Source: Symbiodinium kawagutii (taxonomy: Eukaryota > Sar > Dinophyceae > Suessiales > Symbiodiniaceae). Taken from it: 64,000 bases of DNA. Numbering within the stretch: position 1 is the first letter of the stretch; every line of letters starts with the position of its first letter. Positions 51,614 through 63,746 of this stretch are shown one piece after another. The notes beneath the pieces were generated by a model. The model saw only the letters and a program-made list of their open reading frames with translations, was not told the DNA's origin and did no database searches. The DNA is taken from NCBI GenBank assembly GCA_009767595.1, contig VSDK01015182.1, forward strand, positions 113,413 through 177,412, written 5' to 3'. The position numbers and the translations under genes were made by a program.

Positions 51614-52744
51614 TCCCTACACCTGGAAGGAACACCAGCTCCTACAGCGGCAACTGAGCCGGGCAACGGAAGAACTGCCAGGATTCAATGCTTGGAATCC
51701 AGTGGTGGAACATCAAAAACCAACACTTTTGGAATGTGACAAAACTCCTTCAAAAGTGTCGGAACACCCTGATGAAACTACTATGCTAGACTTACTGCTA
51801 TCAATCTCCAGTCCTAATGGCTGGCTACATCATGAACTAGCCTCCCTCAACAAGTACACGCGAGGAGTCTGAGCCAATGGCCAAGTCATGTAAGAGTTTT
51901 GACATGCGGCTGTGCCACGATCCCAATGAACCGCTGCTCGCCGCAGCATTCTTCTGGATCAGGATTTCCCATCACCCAAATGCGGTAATCTAAGTCATTG
52001 TGCCCCAAACATCTATCCAGATCAGGGCTCTAGTGAAACTTGGCAGCTATATCTTATAGACTTATAGATCGATATTTTGCATCTATAAAATGAAGGTTTC
52101 ACTTGGATATTTGACTCAATTTGTATCCAAATATCGGCTTTATATCTTATAAATAGAAGTACTTGGCAGCTACGCCCCCACACAAATAACATCCCTGCGA
52201 CCGTTACGGCCCCCTTCGTTCCAGGCCGTCCTGAACTCCACAAGAAACCCCTTCCACACAGGCCAGGCAAAGCTCAACGTCGGGCACTGCCTCCAAACGC
52301 GACTGGCATCACTGGTTGATCCAAGCGTATCCTGCCTGTTTGATCTTTCAAGAGCAGGTTGACAATGGAAGGATCCCCATTGTTTGACCTACCACTGAAC
52401 CAAGTGACACTGCTACTGATCTTTAACTTCGTGATTGATAAAATTTCAGCGAGGACATTGCATGGCCATGTCTATCGCGGTGGCCACAATTGATTATTCA
52501 TATGCAGCGGAAATCGGCTATCTATGTGCTTCATTGGCCTCAACTTCAAGGGTGCTGTCGTACCAAGCACAGTTCAACAGGCGCGATGCAAAGACCAAGC
52601 CGTGTGACATCACGTGACGGTTTTTGCCTCAAAACTGTGCCCTACAAAATCACCCAACCGCATCACCAAGAGGTTTAGTGACAAACTCTAAGACCGACCG
52701 GCAATGCTTGTTCTGGTAAGATTTTGTCACACCTGTCTGCTCAC

Positions 52745-52930
52745 TTGACGTTGGTAGTGCTATCCAGGATGCTGGTGTGACAGTTGACTTGACAACCTCT
52801 CCTATTGTAGGGCTATCTCGGATGCATTTCTTGCTTGGATCTTGGCTCATGCCGGGCATGCCGTTGCTGACGCCAGTTCTCCGGAGCCTCTCTGCCACGG
52901 CTGGCTTTGCGGATCGCCAAGCGGCCCACC
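52745..52930 (-). CDS. Candidate exon, unknown
   Basis: A good acceptor (GCATTTCACAG|G) on the minus strand, then WAAWRSAKPAVAERLRRTGV, SNGMPGMSQDPSKKCIRDSP and TIGEVVKSTVTPASWIALPT, ending at GAGCAGACAG|GTGTGA, a fair donor. Codon usage and both splice sites make this one of the better exon candidates. Ser/Thr-rich, function unknown. Confidence 0.45.
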
Positions 52931-52934
52931 TGTG

Positions 52935-53912
52935 AAATGCTGATGGATGGTTTACCTCAATCGAAGCTTTTCAAAACCTGCTGTTCCTGCTTGGTTGGTT
53001 CTGGTTGGTCATGATTGATTGTAGTTGGTTATGGTTGGTTGGCGGGGTCAGCGGTTGAACGGTTTTGGTTGGTCTGGTTCCTTGAGTGGGGTGAGTTGTT
53101 TCAAGCTTGACCCCTCAGTTGCTTTGTAGGGGCCTAGCACTATTGACCAAATCCGGAAACAATGTACAGCCAGCCATCTAGAAACCATGAGTATCAGGGT
53201 TTTAGCTGGCTTTAGTTTCTCTAAAAGCTGGTTTGTAGCTGCTTTAGCGATGTTTAGTGTACAAACAAAACGACAATGCCATGGTTAAAACGTGCCTTAG
53301 CATCAGCAGCTATCCAACATCTGCGAAGGCAACGGCGCCTCACCCGTGAGGTCCAGGATTCCTCCCAAGTACTCCGGCAAAGTCAGCTGAAACTGCCTCG
53401 GCATGATCAGTAGTGGTTACCTAGGGCTCCCAAAACCATCATTTTTGCAATTGCATAGGTAATAGCCCATATCTTAACATTTTAGAGGACAAAAACCTTC
53501 CTTTTTTATGGTTTTGGGACTCATGGTAATTTGTGGTTATGACCACACAAGGATATGCAGGTTGTTTAAACGCAGAATCAAACAAGTAGGCTGATTCTTG
53601 AAAAAAATCTTTGGGAAACAATGGGTAGGAAAATAAAGTAAGACACATTGTACTACACAGCCGATTGTCGACATTGCGTCTGAGAGTCCAACATCAGTTC
53701 TGCTTTGCTATATTAATCTTGAATATGTTTCTTTTTTCCTGAAAGGATTGACCCTGGACCCAGGTCACCCATGGACAGTATGAACGACGGTATGAACAGA
53801 AGTACTTACAAGGGACACAAAACAAGGATATATATAGAGAGAGGGTGAAACAAAAACATGAGGGAAACTTATACAGGATCATACAGGTTTCCACTTGAGC
53901 CTTGCTAGTCTC

Positions 53913-53963
<51 letters not shown>

Positions 53964-54495
53964 ACAACAAAATGTCTTCCCCACCCAAACCAGGCTACAA
54001 ACATCATACCAATGCGCTTAAGCATATATGTTCGATGAATAGAGGGTTCAACCATGTTCAACCTCCAACAAACCAAAGGTATCTCAACAAGGGTTACCCA
54101 ATCTCGGTGGATTACCCTAGTTTTAGGCGTGCGTTCCTTGGAAAGCTTCATGTCACCATGCTTCACCACAGCAGTGCTGGGCAGCCCTTCAGATTGCTGG
54201 CTGTTTGAAGTTCTGCTTTGTTCAGCAGTTTCTTTTCCTCAGCGCACAAACTTCGACGCAGCTCACATATAGTCACTTCGAAGGCAAGGCAAATCCAATT
54301 CCAAAAACCCAGTGGGTGTGGTGGGGTGTCCATATCTGGTGGCGGGTGCGAGAACAACGACGACGATGTCGACAACAACAGCAATATTTATGATGATGTA
54401 GCACCATGTGCCCCCAAAACCCTACAAAAGGTAGGGTTTGTACCTTCTAAAATATCAAGATATGGGTTATTACCTACAAAATGATGGTTTTGGTA
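52935..54495. other. Gene-poor stretch with repeats
   Basis: A GGTTGGTTATGG-rich stretch lies at 52995-53080. Two related blocks surround the (CAA)n tract: the phrase CTCCCAAAACCATCATTTTTG...TAGGTAATA at about 53426-53475 is repeated in inverse at about 54440-54505, an inverted repeat about 1 kb apart. No exon is supported. Confidence 0.4.
53913..53970. repeat. (CAA)n microsatellite
   Basis: About 17 uninterrupted ACA/CAA units, then an imperfect end. Confidence 0.97.
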
Positions 54496-54499
54496 GTCC

Positions 54500-54700
54500 T
54501 AGGTAGGGAAACTGTAAAAACACATGGCCGCTACACGGCGAGTGGATGAACCTCCCAAGGCTGAGCAGGGCACCTTCAAGAAACTCCGATAGGCCACTGC
54601 CTCGGCCATCTCCTCCAGTGCTGCGCTGAAGCCACCCGAGCGCCTTGGGGATGGCATGGCCACTAGATTGGATGTAGCCATGGTGGTACTCCCGCAAGGG
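54500..54700 (-). CDS. Candidate exon, unknown
   Basis: The minus strand reads MATSNLVAMPSPRRSGGFSA followed by ALEEMAEAVAYRSFLKVPCS and ends at a stop near 54499. ATG at about 54681 could be a true start. Codons are GC-rich at third positions. Resembles a short amphipathic helix region; no family recognised. Confidence 0.4.
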
Positions 54701-54999
54701 CAAAGCAAACGGCGGGGTAGGTCATTTATGGACAGGTTTTTACCATATCAGAAATAGCAACCGACAAGTCATGGAGGACCAGCAAGCCATGAATTATATA
54801 CTCAAATGCAGCTTTTGCAAAATACACACACTGATCACCGGCGCCATGAAATCTAAGACCAACATCCCACGATCAAGGCTTTGCGAACAGCTTGGCTAAT
54901 GACAATGTCGGGGCTTCGGCGACAAACTCCTTGAAGATAGCGCTGGCCTGCGCTATGCTTGAGCCAACCAGCATGAAGTCAAAGACTTCGGCGTGTTGA

Positions 55000-56510
55000 T
55001 GAAACCCTCTGGTAACGTGCAAGCAAAATATCACCATATGGTCATAGATAAAACCATTCTAGATAGTGTGTTCCACTTCCAGCTTAGTCTTACCAGAGTG
55101 TACCTTGTCTGTTCCTTTCCTTTCAGAACGTGTTGATGATCTCGCCTTTTTACTCACCAAAGGATACGACATTATTGAGACTGAAGCACTTTGAGCACCT
55201 TTGGCCCCATCAAACGATAGAACCGCCACAGATCATCGAAATCAACTCCCAACAGCTCCAACCGCCCCGCATTTCGTTGCGTGGAAAATCTATCATTTTT
55301 CATTTTGCGACCATTAAAAAAAAACATTTTCAGCTTCGGAATGGTAAGTTTTAGAGCTAATGCAACAGCTATTCTCAGCGTCAAATTTGTTAGTTCCGGT
55401 CCATGGTTCATTAGTTTATGTTGGTTTTAGATAGTTTGAACAATAAACCACCGAAGCAAACCAAGCAACATAGTTGGTTTTAGTTTATTTGCTGGTTGGG
55501 TTTCAGTCTGCACGCCTCCTTGGCGCACTGAGACAGGTTCTGGTCTGCCTGGCGGGGCTTGTGGCCTCGAAGCACCGGGCCTTTCACCCGGTAACCAGTA
55601 TAACCAATGGCCATCAAAAGCAAGCAATGACTCGGTCATCATGGTCTGAGAGCTGCATAAACCATGGTTTTATTATAGTTTACGCAGCAAGTATGGCCAA
55701 AGGTCCATGATTTTGACCAGCAAATCAAGCAACAATTGTGGTCAATTGATGTCAATTGCTACTTTGAGGTCAGTCAACTATGAATTATTCACGCTTAGTC
55801 TGCTGTCAACTACTACTACAATTAATTACAAACGACCTGCCGTTGGTAGATTTCAGGTATCAGTTTTCATTGACTAGCATATGATGATACATGATTTGCC
55901 TTGATCTACGTTGTGAAATTTATCCGCTTGTGTCAGCGAGTTCGGGTCCTTTGCGAAGTCTTCTCGCTGAAGAGCATACCTAAGAAGCTCCCCCGGAAAA
56001 CATCACAGGTGGTTCTACGGCATTATAATGCCGATAATGAGCGGATGTAGTGCTCAATCTTCTAACCCCCCCTGAGGGGGTCAATTTGTTGGCAGGGTAG
56101 CCTTAAAGGGTTGGGCAGGAACTGCTCCTAAGCTGGTAATCTGAAATGGATGAAAGGGCCACCTGCAGAGTGGGTATGGGACTACTTGATGCTATTGACC
56201 ATTGATATGTACCCCTCATTCATTTCATCAAAATGATCATATCTAGCAGGTCGATGAAGTTTGGGGCACACCACTGATGGGACACATATGTTAAACATTG
56301 ATGCAAATCCACGTACCTTACAATTCGTTGCTAGGGAACCCGCTCTGTGAAGAGAGAATTTGGGTATGGTATGGTCAAGGAGATCACTCACTGCCTAACA
56401 ACTGTAATGCGTACACCGGATTAATCAAACCCCCCCCCAATAGGTCAACAAGGTTAACAAGGTCAGACCATAGGTGTCCAAAAGTGACCACCCCCAAATA
56501 AACGCACCCT
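55000..56510. other. Gene-poor stretch
   Basis: A short plus-strand block at about 55500-55640 (SARLLGALRQVLVCLAGLVA) after a GGGTTTCAG acceptor may be an exon but is too weak to call. The rest is non-coding. Confidence 0.3.
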
Positions 56511-56512
56511 CG

Positions 56513-56713
56513 TTGATTTCAATTGTTTTTAAATTGATTTCAATTGTTTTTTAATTTAATTTCAAGTGTTTTTAATTTGATTTCAATTGGTTTTCAATTG
56601 TCCCTAATTTGATTTCAATTGGTTTTCAATTGATTTCAATTGTTTCTAAATTGATTTCAATTGGTTTTCAATTGATTTCAATTGTTTTTAAATTGATTTC
56701 AATTGTTTTTAAT
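56513..56713. repeat. TTGATTTCAATTG satellite, left part
   Basis: About ten imperfect copies of a 20-bp unit, TTGATTTCAATTGTTTTTAA. The same unit resumes at 57523. Confidence 0.9.
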
Positions 56714-56808
56714 TCCCCACCTGTCAGGTGAGGGTTATTAGATTTTATCAGAGCTGACTTCTCCTCCTCCTCTCCGCCTCCTCTCCTCTCCTCTCCTCTT
56801 CTCTCCTC

Positions 56809-57153
56809 GCCGGACCTCAACCACGACCAAGCGCGACTAGTGGTCGCTGCCGGACCTCAACCACGATCATGTATGCCTACTGGTCGCTGCCGGACCTCAA
56901 CCACGACCATGACCATGTCCGACTAGTGGGCGCTGCCGGACCTCAACCCCGACCCATGTACGACGAGTGGTCGCTGCCGGACCTCAACCACGACTCAACC
57001 ACGACCATGCACGACCAGTGGTCGCTGCCGGACCTCAACCACGACCATGCACGACTAGTGGTCGCTGCCGGACGTCAACCACGAACATCCGCAGCTAGTG
57101 GTCGCTGACCTCAACCACCAGCATCCGCGGCCAGTGGTCGCTGCCGGACCTCA
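56809..57153. repeat. Minisatellite of about 40 bp encoding WSLPDLNHD
   Basis: About eight copies of TGGTCGCTGCCGGACCTCAA plus CCACGACCATG..., spaced about 40-52 bp. On the plus strand some units read WSLPDLNHD in one frame, but units are not all multiples of three and the frame changes. A translated product is possible but not shown. Confidence 0.85.
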
Positions 57154-57475
57154 AAGATGTCAGAAAAGATGTCAGAAAGAATGTCAGAAGATATGTCAGA
57201 AAGAATGTCAGAAGATATGTCAGAGAGAATGTCAGAGAGATTGGCAGAAGATATGTCAGAAAGAATGTCAGAGAGAGATGTCAAAGAGACTGCCAAAAGA
57301 TTTGCCAGAAAGAATGTCCGACTAGAAAGTTGTGAGAAAGAACGTCAGAACATGTGCCAGAAAGGATGTCAAAAAGAATGTCAAAAGGTATGCGATGCAG
57401 AGAGAATGTCAGAAGATTTGTCAGAAAGAATGTCAGAAGATATGTGGGAGAGAATGTCAGACAAAAGTGGAGTCA
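57154..57475. repeat. 12-bp minisatellite (ATGTCAGAAAGA)n, MSER/MSED coding-like
   Basis: Some 25 imperfect copies of a 12-bp unit. Because 12 is a multiple of three, all plus frames give short peptide repeats (MSERMSEDMSER; CQKECQKICQ; VRKNV). The frame at 57157-57489 is open from ATG to stop (110 codons) with Ser/Glu/Met/Arg repeats. It may be a disordered, charged protein segment or untranslated. Confidence 0.85.
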
Positions 57476-57522
57476 ACAAGCGGTGTTGACATGACATGGT
57501 GGGGATCACTCGAAGTAAAGTA

Positions 57523-57600
57523 GTTTGATTTCAATTGTTTTTAGATTGATTTCAATTGTTTTTAAAATTGATTTCACTTGTTTTTAAATTGATTTCAAAA
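57523..57600. repeat. TTGATTTCAATTG satellite, right part
   Basis: Three to four copies of the unit seen at 56513-56713, in the same orientation, after an interruption of about 810 bp. Confidence 0.85.
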
Positions 57601-57604
57601 AGGG

Positions 57605-57955
57605 GGGTTCCAGGCTTGTGGGGGGTACCCTTTGTGAGCTCCTAAAAAGTTGTTTTTTAATAGATTTTTAAAAGGCGGTTAATAAAGAAAAACACATAGA
57701 CTTTTTTGGGAAATCTGAGCCCACTAGCCATGAGTAGTAATAAAACTAATAAGCAAACTAATTAAAACTAATTTAAAACTAATCAAAAAATAATTTCAAA
57801 ACATTTTAGGGATCCAGAGGGGTTTGATTAACTAGGGGGGATTTTTGGCTGTACTTATCTTATCTGGGGGTGAAATCAGCACCTAATTAACTTTAGTAAG
57901 GACCAGGGTCCAGGGCTGAGGAGGGGTATGATTAACTAGGGGGGTTTTATTAATC
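57605..57955. other. Non-coding, AT-rich with GGGG runs
   Basis: Contains a near-repeat of GATTAACTAGGGGGG (about 57826 and 57931), about 105 bp apart. No coding exon seen. Confidence 0.4.
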
Positions 57956-57963
57956 CTGACTAT

Positions 57964-58198
57964 GCATTACCGCGGCAAGCTACACGGCGTTCTTGGCACC
58001 TTTTCCCACGTCCCGAGACCGCTTGATGACCTGCAAGCCAATGGTAGGACAGCAAAGCAAATCATCGCTCAAAGAATTTTCGATGGAATCAGAACATGCG
58101 CCTGCCATACAAAACAAAGCCTACTAGGACATAATTACTGTACTGTTTGCCGCCCCCTGGCAATTAGAAATCATGTTTTCAAGACTGAAGTCGCGTGA
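57964..58198 (+). CDS. Candidate exon or small ORF, unknown
   Basis: The ATG at 57964 opens HYRGKLHGVLGTFSHVPRPL, then DDLQANGRTAKQIIAQRIFD and GIRTCACHTKQSLLGHNYCT, to TGA 58198 (about 78 codons). Four Cys and several His in the second half could bind metal, but the spacing fits no finger I know. May be a first exon or a remnant. Confidence 0.3.
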
Positions 58199-59184
58199 AC
58201 CGAAAATGTGAAACCAAAATTCTCTATATACTTTGCATTTTTTGTCTGCTTTGCCTCTTCTTTGTCATGTGTGCAATGAGGCTGAAAACTGGAACCCTGA
58301 AACATCCTAAATCCTGAACGCCAAACCCTGAAACCCTAGTCCTGAACCGTGAAACTCTCTGGTCAATGTGGTGACTGTAGTGCTGTCATTTTGAGTGCGC
58401 AATTAACCTAATGTCCCGCAGGGCTTGCAACATAGACACTCTTCCAAGTCTGACCAGAAAAGTCACTCATTCTTGATTTCGGGGCATCTGTGTCTATCTG
58501 CATCCAAGATCTGTTCATCACATAGACCTCCTGCAGTCCTCCTTAGCTACAGTGCTCGGTGACCTTACTGGCCTATCAAGGTCTGTCTTTATGTCTTCAC
58601 CTGCTCTGCCGGCAAGGCGACCCTCGAACCCATCCATTGAGACCTGCTCGCGCATGTCCGTGTACTTGTCGTACCGCTCCTGCAGCTACATGGGGACTGT
58701 GTGGAGAAAATAAGCTGCTTTGAGGTCTGGTGAATCAAAAAATGATGCAACACATGTCAAGAGCTGATAGGTTGTTGCCCTGAAGTGGGCATCTGATAGG
58801 TTGTCACACGCAAGTCATCCCCAAGTTTGATAACTTGATTTGCTGAATCTTGATTTGGAGGTGGGACTGATAACCTCAACGGATCCCTTGACATACAAAC
58901 AAAATCAAAGACCCACCATGATTTGCCAAATCCTGACACCTCTGTGGGTGACAACCATGGGCGTGTCAATGGGATATAGTCGCAACATATGCGAAAATAA
59001 TGATAACAAAACCCTTTACATCCTCCGACATTTTAAGCTAATTAGCTAATTACAACGAAGTAAAACTACTATACATCTTAAGATCAATTAATTAATTAAT
59101 CAATCAATTAATTAGACCATTAAAATCAAAGGATATTATATAAAGGTATCAACGCTATTGAACATGAACGCGCATCAATTCCTA

Positions 59185-59345
59185 TGCTGAAAATCTCCCG
59201 CCTGGCTGCCCCGGAAGCTGCCATTGGTCCTTGATGCAGTTCAAGAGCTCCAAATTCACAGCAGGCGCCGCCACAGCGTCACCGCTTGGAGGTGCATCTG
59301 CACTAAGAGCCTTGCGCTTCAGCAACGAATCCAAGGCACAAAGGA
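59185..59345 (-). CDS. Candidate exon, unknown
   Basis: The minus strand reads LCALDSLLKRKALSADAPPS, then GDAVAAPAVNLELLNCIKDQ and WQLPGQPGG, to a stop at 59182. GC-rich at third positions. Upstream, GTTGTTGGTGGTGCT repeats give Cys/Trp runs that are probably intron. Confidence 0.35.
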
Positions 59346-59739
59346 TCCATTCGCAGTAGCACCACCACCACCAGCACCCCCAGCAACACCAACAACAACC
59401 CACCAATATGCAGCAACAACACAGCAACGACATCAACATCTTGGGACCCTTGGAGGCGCAACATCATGCCTTCTTAACAGCGAACCCCTTGAACTGACAA
59501 AAGCGAAGAGGACGGGAAACCCAGAATCGGGCTGACATTTCTGCCCGGGCTGGCAAAAAATGGCCGGGCAAAATGCGACAGCTCAGCATTCTTAACTTAA
59601 CGACGAGCCATGGCCTTTTCTGGGCAACCCCAGAATTTGGTGGAAGAAATTCCGGCACTATGATGGTTGAATCATGTTGAAAGATGTTGAAAGCCCTTGG
59701 TTTTTCAGGGCACCTTAGTGCACCTATGGTTGGATCATG

Positions 59740-59881
59740 CCGAAATCAGCGCCATAAGTGGCCCTGGAGGAGCAGCGGTCCCACCCACAACGGTGACCTC
59801 AGCGGCTGGTGCAACGACTGCGCCTTGGTGCGAAGGGTTTTCACGAGGGGAGATGGATGGGGATGGTGACATCAAGCAGGT
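59740..59881 (+). CDS. Candidate exon, unknown
   Basis: The plus strand reads AEISAISGPGGAAVPPTTVT, then SAAGATTAPWCEGFSRGEMD and GDGDIKQ, ending at AAGCAG|GTAGGG, a good donor. Ala/Gly/Thr-rich first half, acidic end (DGDGD). Function unknown. Confidence 0.35.
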
Positions 59882-60677
59882 AGGGGGTGCCACACTGTCA
59901 TGGGGTTGATCAATGGTGTTAGCAAATATAGGAATATCGGGGAGAAGGTGGTTTGACTAACCATATCTAAAAAATATAGACCAATATTGGAAGATCAATG
60001 GTGTTTCAACTGCCAACGATTCTGTTAACAATGATGGGGGATCCATATATGCAACCACCATTAGTTTTACCGTGGACAAATGGTGATTTACCATCAAAGG
60101 TAGGGGGCTGTGAACTGCCGGATGCCCCATTACCAATTGACAATGGTTGGCAACAAGGAAAATAATAAGACATAAGAAGTTCTGTAAATTGACTAGCCAA
60201 TAATAATAGGCTAGTTAATAACACCAGGTCATACCAGGTCCATATCTTCATGGTTACCAGTTGGGCTACTAGTCAGTACCATTGGCAGTTTTGGGTGTAG
60301 CTGGTAGCTCGCAATAAACGATCATCATAGTCTGACCAAATACTGGCGACTCGTGAATAATGCTTCAGAATGATAGCAAATGGTTGATGCTGTGGCTGGG
60401 CTTCCAAAAGGGTTTGCCCATAGCTCCAGTGTGGCAAGCTATTAGAGGGGACGTAAGAATTATGTGGGACCTAGCACGGTCTACCCAGTGATATGGAGTT
60501 GTGGTTCCACAGGCAAAATATCGGCATCAATGCTTTACCTCACTTGATGCGAAGGGTTGCTTCATAAATCCCCCACTTTAAACCAATCAAACTGTCACGT
60601 GAATTGGGCAACTTGTTTTAGGTGGTTTACCATTTACACACTGGCAGGGCACTCTCAAAAACAAAGCGCTTCGTGGG

Positions 60678-60762
60678 ATGAGGTGGTCATTGTCGCACGC
60701 TTGGGAAATCATTGATCTCAACAAACGCCTGTGCAACTGCATTACGCAATATCACGCGCAGG
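60678..60762 (+). CDS. Candidate first exon, unknown
   Basis: ATG 60678 opens RWSLSHAWEIIDLNKRLCNC followed by ITQYHAQ, then CGCGCAG|GTAAAG, a strong donor. The frame continues open beyond it but loses coding character. No matching acceptor exon was identified downstream. Confidence 0.3.
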
Positions 60763-61743
60763 TAAAGATTTTATTCATTGATGTTGTATGCATGCAAGCG
60801 TGTAAATCACATACATGTTCATGTGGCAAATCTGTGGAACCCCCCTGCCCGGCTTCCTTCTGTGAGCGGCACAAAAACTGCGCACCCCACGTCGCTGCAA
60901 AGCCAAATCGACCTCATAGGCGATGGTCTCCAACCTTTGCGCAGCATTCCTTGAGATTCAACAAGCCAAGTAGCTTTCGGGCAAAATCTCTCACAACTAA
61001 CAAACTAACCCGACCCTTCCAGTTACCTCTACAGTAGGTACCTAGGGAACCCTAAGAAAGATGGTGGTCAATTAATTTTTATGTAGGTCACTGGAGGGCA
61101 GGTAATATCAATTCACAGCTACTAATTAATTGCTTGTCGTAGCTGATAAAGGCAGGACATCGTTCCATCAACTGGTGAGATCAAGGTACTGGAATGTTAA
61201 AACACAATTGTGAAGGCTACTTCGATCTTGGTTCCTTCTACCTGCCCCAGTCCAGTTCGAACCAGTGTGCTTGGATCACGTGGGTGGTTCCAGGAGAACA
61301 TGGACACGGTTGGTATGCACTGTCAGAAACGCGATGTTCAAAGAAATGACCGCTGTGGAATCAAAGGGGTGGCCTCCCAACAAGAAATTAACAATATACA
61401 TGGGTGGTGGTTTCAACCCCTATGACTATGACAAACATTTGTCAACCAATACCAGGGAAAATCGAAGATGTTTAAATCCACCAACTCGCAATAATTCACC
61501 AATACACCTCCAGAAATTCCTGAAAATACCCAATGAGTGACCCTTCTCAGCATTTCTCTTGGCCTACCGACTTGCGGACCCCCGACCCCCAGCTGCTCCC
61601 AGCGCGTTTTCGGCGCCCCTCCGCGGAACGCTGCTCAGCAGCGCTGCGCAGGGTTGTGCTTGGAGTAGGTAGCCGACCCACTTACCACCCCCTCTGAAGA
61701 ATCTTTGCTTCTCAGGTGTCGCGTCACGGATCCTCCAACTTTT

Positions 61744-61946
61744 TGACGTTCCACCACCATGTTGGCGTTCCACCACCATGTTAACGTTCCATCGATGTGA
61801 TAACGTTCCATCAAAGTGAGAACGGTCCACCGTTATTTTCCCCTTCCCTACCATGATAACATTCCACCAACATGATAGCGTTCCACCAACATAATAACGG
61901 TCCACCACCATGATAAGGTTCCACCACCATGTCAACATTCCACCAT
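61744..61946. repeat. Degenerate minisatellite of GTTCCACCACCATGATAAC type
   Basis: About ten imperfect units of 18-21 bp, each with a GTTCCAC or GGTCCAC core and CATGATAAC or CATGTTAAC. Confidence 0.85.
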
Positions 61947-62237
61947 CTCCTCAATCCATATCGTTAGAATCTCGAAGACAAAGCCTGAAAAAGAGACATC
62001 TGAACTTATCCGCAATTTCCCTGCGTTTTAGTGCACAAATTGTGCTTCATCAGCGTAATTGTGGGGTGTTTCCAAACAAAGCCTCTGAGGCGGCATCAAC
62101 ATACTAAAAAAAACAGAAAACTCATTGGAAAAAACACGCCCTCAGAAGTTTGTTTTTAGGGTTAATTGCAGTGAATTTGACACTTCACCAGCAATTGAGG
62201 GGGTGGAAACAGGGTCGCGCGCCTTGGAGTACAGCTG

Positions 62238-62588
62238 ATGACAGTTGTGCCGTGCTTAACAGCGGTAAAACCATATGATGTCGTGCTAATGACGGTCAAA
62301 CCATGGGGAAACTCTTGCTATCTTGTGCTAGTGACAGTAACAATCACCATGGGGAAAGTCGGAAAGTCTTGGCTGACAGTGGTTGCCAAAAGAAATGCGT
62401 GTGCATGGGTAAAAGCAATAATAATGGAAATGGGAAGAGATAGGGCCATCCGACATATTTTAGACTTGAATTCTACGCACAAAATGGGCCTTTGCTCTCA
62501 CAAATGCGGCGCTGGCCCCTGGCAGGATTTCAATTTCAGGTCCGAAGGTGAGACATGTTCTGGATGCCGTGATGTGCAAAAAAGCTAA
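62238..62588 (+). CDS. Hypothetical ORF, 116 aa, low support
   Basis: ATG 62238 to TAA 62588. The first half comes from an imperfect duplication (GTGCTAATGACGGTCAAACC versus GTGCTAGTGACAGTAACAAT). The second half has Cys/His residues (LCSHKCGAG, TCSGCRD) that look finger-like, without a known spacing. Probably chance. Confidence 0.2.
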   Translation: MTVVPCLTAVKPYDVVLMTVKPWGNSCYLVLVTVTITMGKVGKSWLTVVAKRNACAWVKAIIMEMGRDRAIRHILDLNSTHKMGLCSHKCGAGPWQDFNFRSEGETCSGCRDVQKS

Positions 62589-62973
62589 GGAGCAACCGGC
62601 AACAAATGCATTCTCAACGGCGAAGAGCCGACCATGAAGACATAGGGGCAGTTGCTAACTACACGCCTTTTTTACACTACTATCACTATTTTTGAGGCTT
62701 CCCAATGGCTTGAGAACAACCATTTCATGAAGATCTTCCAACGGCAAGGAACAGGGACGGGCGGACTTGAAGGATCCAAGGTCTCAAGACTTCGCCATCA
62801 CCAGTTGACCCTCAAAACCGGAAAAACACCTGCAGTTGACCTAATCTGCTGTGACTAACAGCCGCTAGACACTGCTGAGTAAACTTCTGACACTACCATC
62901 AGCTACCAACTGACATCAACTACCATCAGCTCTCAAATACCATCAGCATCCATCAGCTACCAACTATTATACA

Positions 62974-63140
62974 TTGCCGAGCACGCCACGGAAAATACGG
63001 GCTTCCCCAACCGCCCCAACTGCTGCACCCCCAACCGCTCCCAACCCACCTCTGAGCTCACCAAAAGCCAGCGCCCCAAGTGCCCCAGCCGCCCCAAAGG
63101 CTGGTCCAGCCGCCACACACCGGCGTTTCCACCTCCTTGG
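62974..63140. other. GC-rich low-complexity block, possible exon
   Basis: Plus-strand reading is Pro/Ala-rich (APTAAPPTAPNPPLSSPKAS), minus-strand Gly/Ala-rich (GAAGALGALAFGELRGGLGA). Both are open, so strand is undecided. A Pro/Ala linker or a Gly/Ala repeat are both plausible. Confidence 0.3.
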
Positions 63141-63222
63141 CACTGGTGCGCCCCTCGTAGTGTGGCAATGTAGTGGGAATGTATGGCACTTGGATGATAC
63201 CAATGATGATACTAGGGAGCTT

Positions 63223-63305
63223 AATGGATTGGAATGGATACGAATGGATTGGAATGGATAGGAATGGATTGGAATGGATTGGAATGGATAGGAATGGATG
63301 GGATT
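63223..63305. repeat. 10-bp minisatellite (GGAATGGATT/A)n
   Basis: About eight copies of GGAATGGATT or GGAATGGATA. Confidence 0.95.
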
Positions 63306-63579
63306 CGTTATCAAAGATTGGATGGGGATGACCCGCTCGGCTGCTAACAAAGGTAGCATTCTTGATGCTTGCCAGAGATGTTATCCCCGTCGTCCCCACT
63401 GTCTTCATCAACATACGCCAAACATGCAGTTCTCAAGGAAAGGAGCTTCTGACTCAGGGTTAATCATGTCAACAAATCGAGGGGTGGCCGGCACTGTATG
63501 TTCTACATTGTTCTACTTTTGTCTTGATCCTTGGTTTCAAAGATTTGCATATAGATGAACAATGTTGACTAACTTTATT

Positions 63580-63746
63580 TTCTTCCCCTGGGTACTTTTC
63601 TTCCCAGCCCGCCCTGTCTTCCAAGAAAGGAAACGGGAAGGTACCTCCTTGCTCGTTTGCACTTGTGAAAGCTTGGATGAGTGCTTGGACCCCTTTGGAG
63701 GTGACACTCTTTGGCAACGCAAACGCATCAAGTGCAAAATCACCTA
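63580..63746 (-). CDS. Candidate exon, unknown
   Basis: After CATTTTGTTAG|G on the minus strand, DFALDAFALPKSVTSKGVQA, then LIQAFTSANEQGGTFPFPFL and EDRAGWEEKYPGEENK, in coding-like codons, followed by a possible donor. No family recognised, but among the better exon candidates. Confidence 0.45.

Noticed and set aside
51240..51872. 210-codon plus-strand frame
   Set aside because: It crosses an assembly gap of 164 N. Both sides lack coding character.
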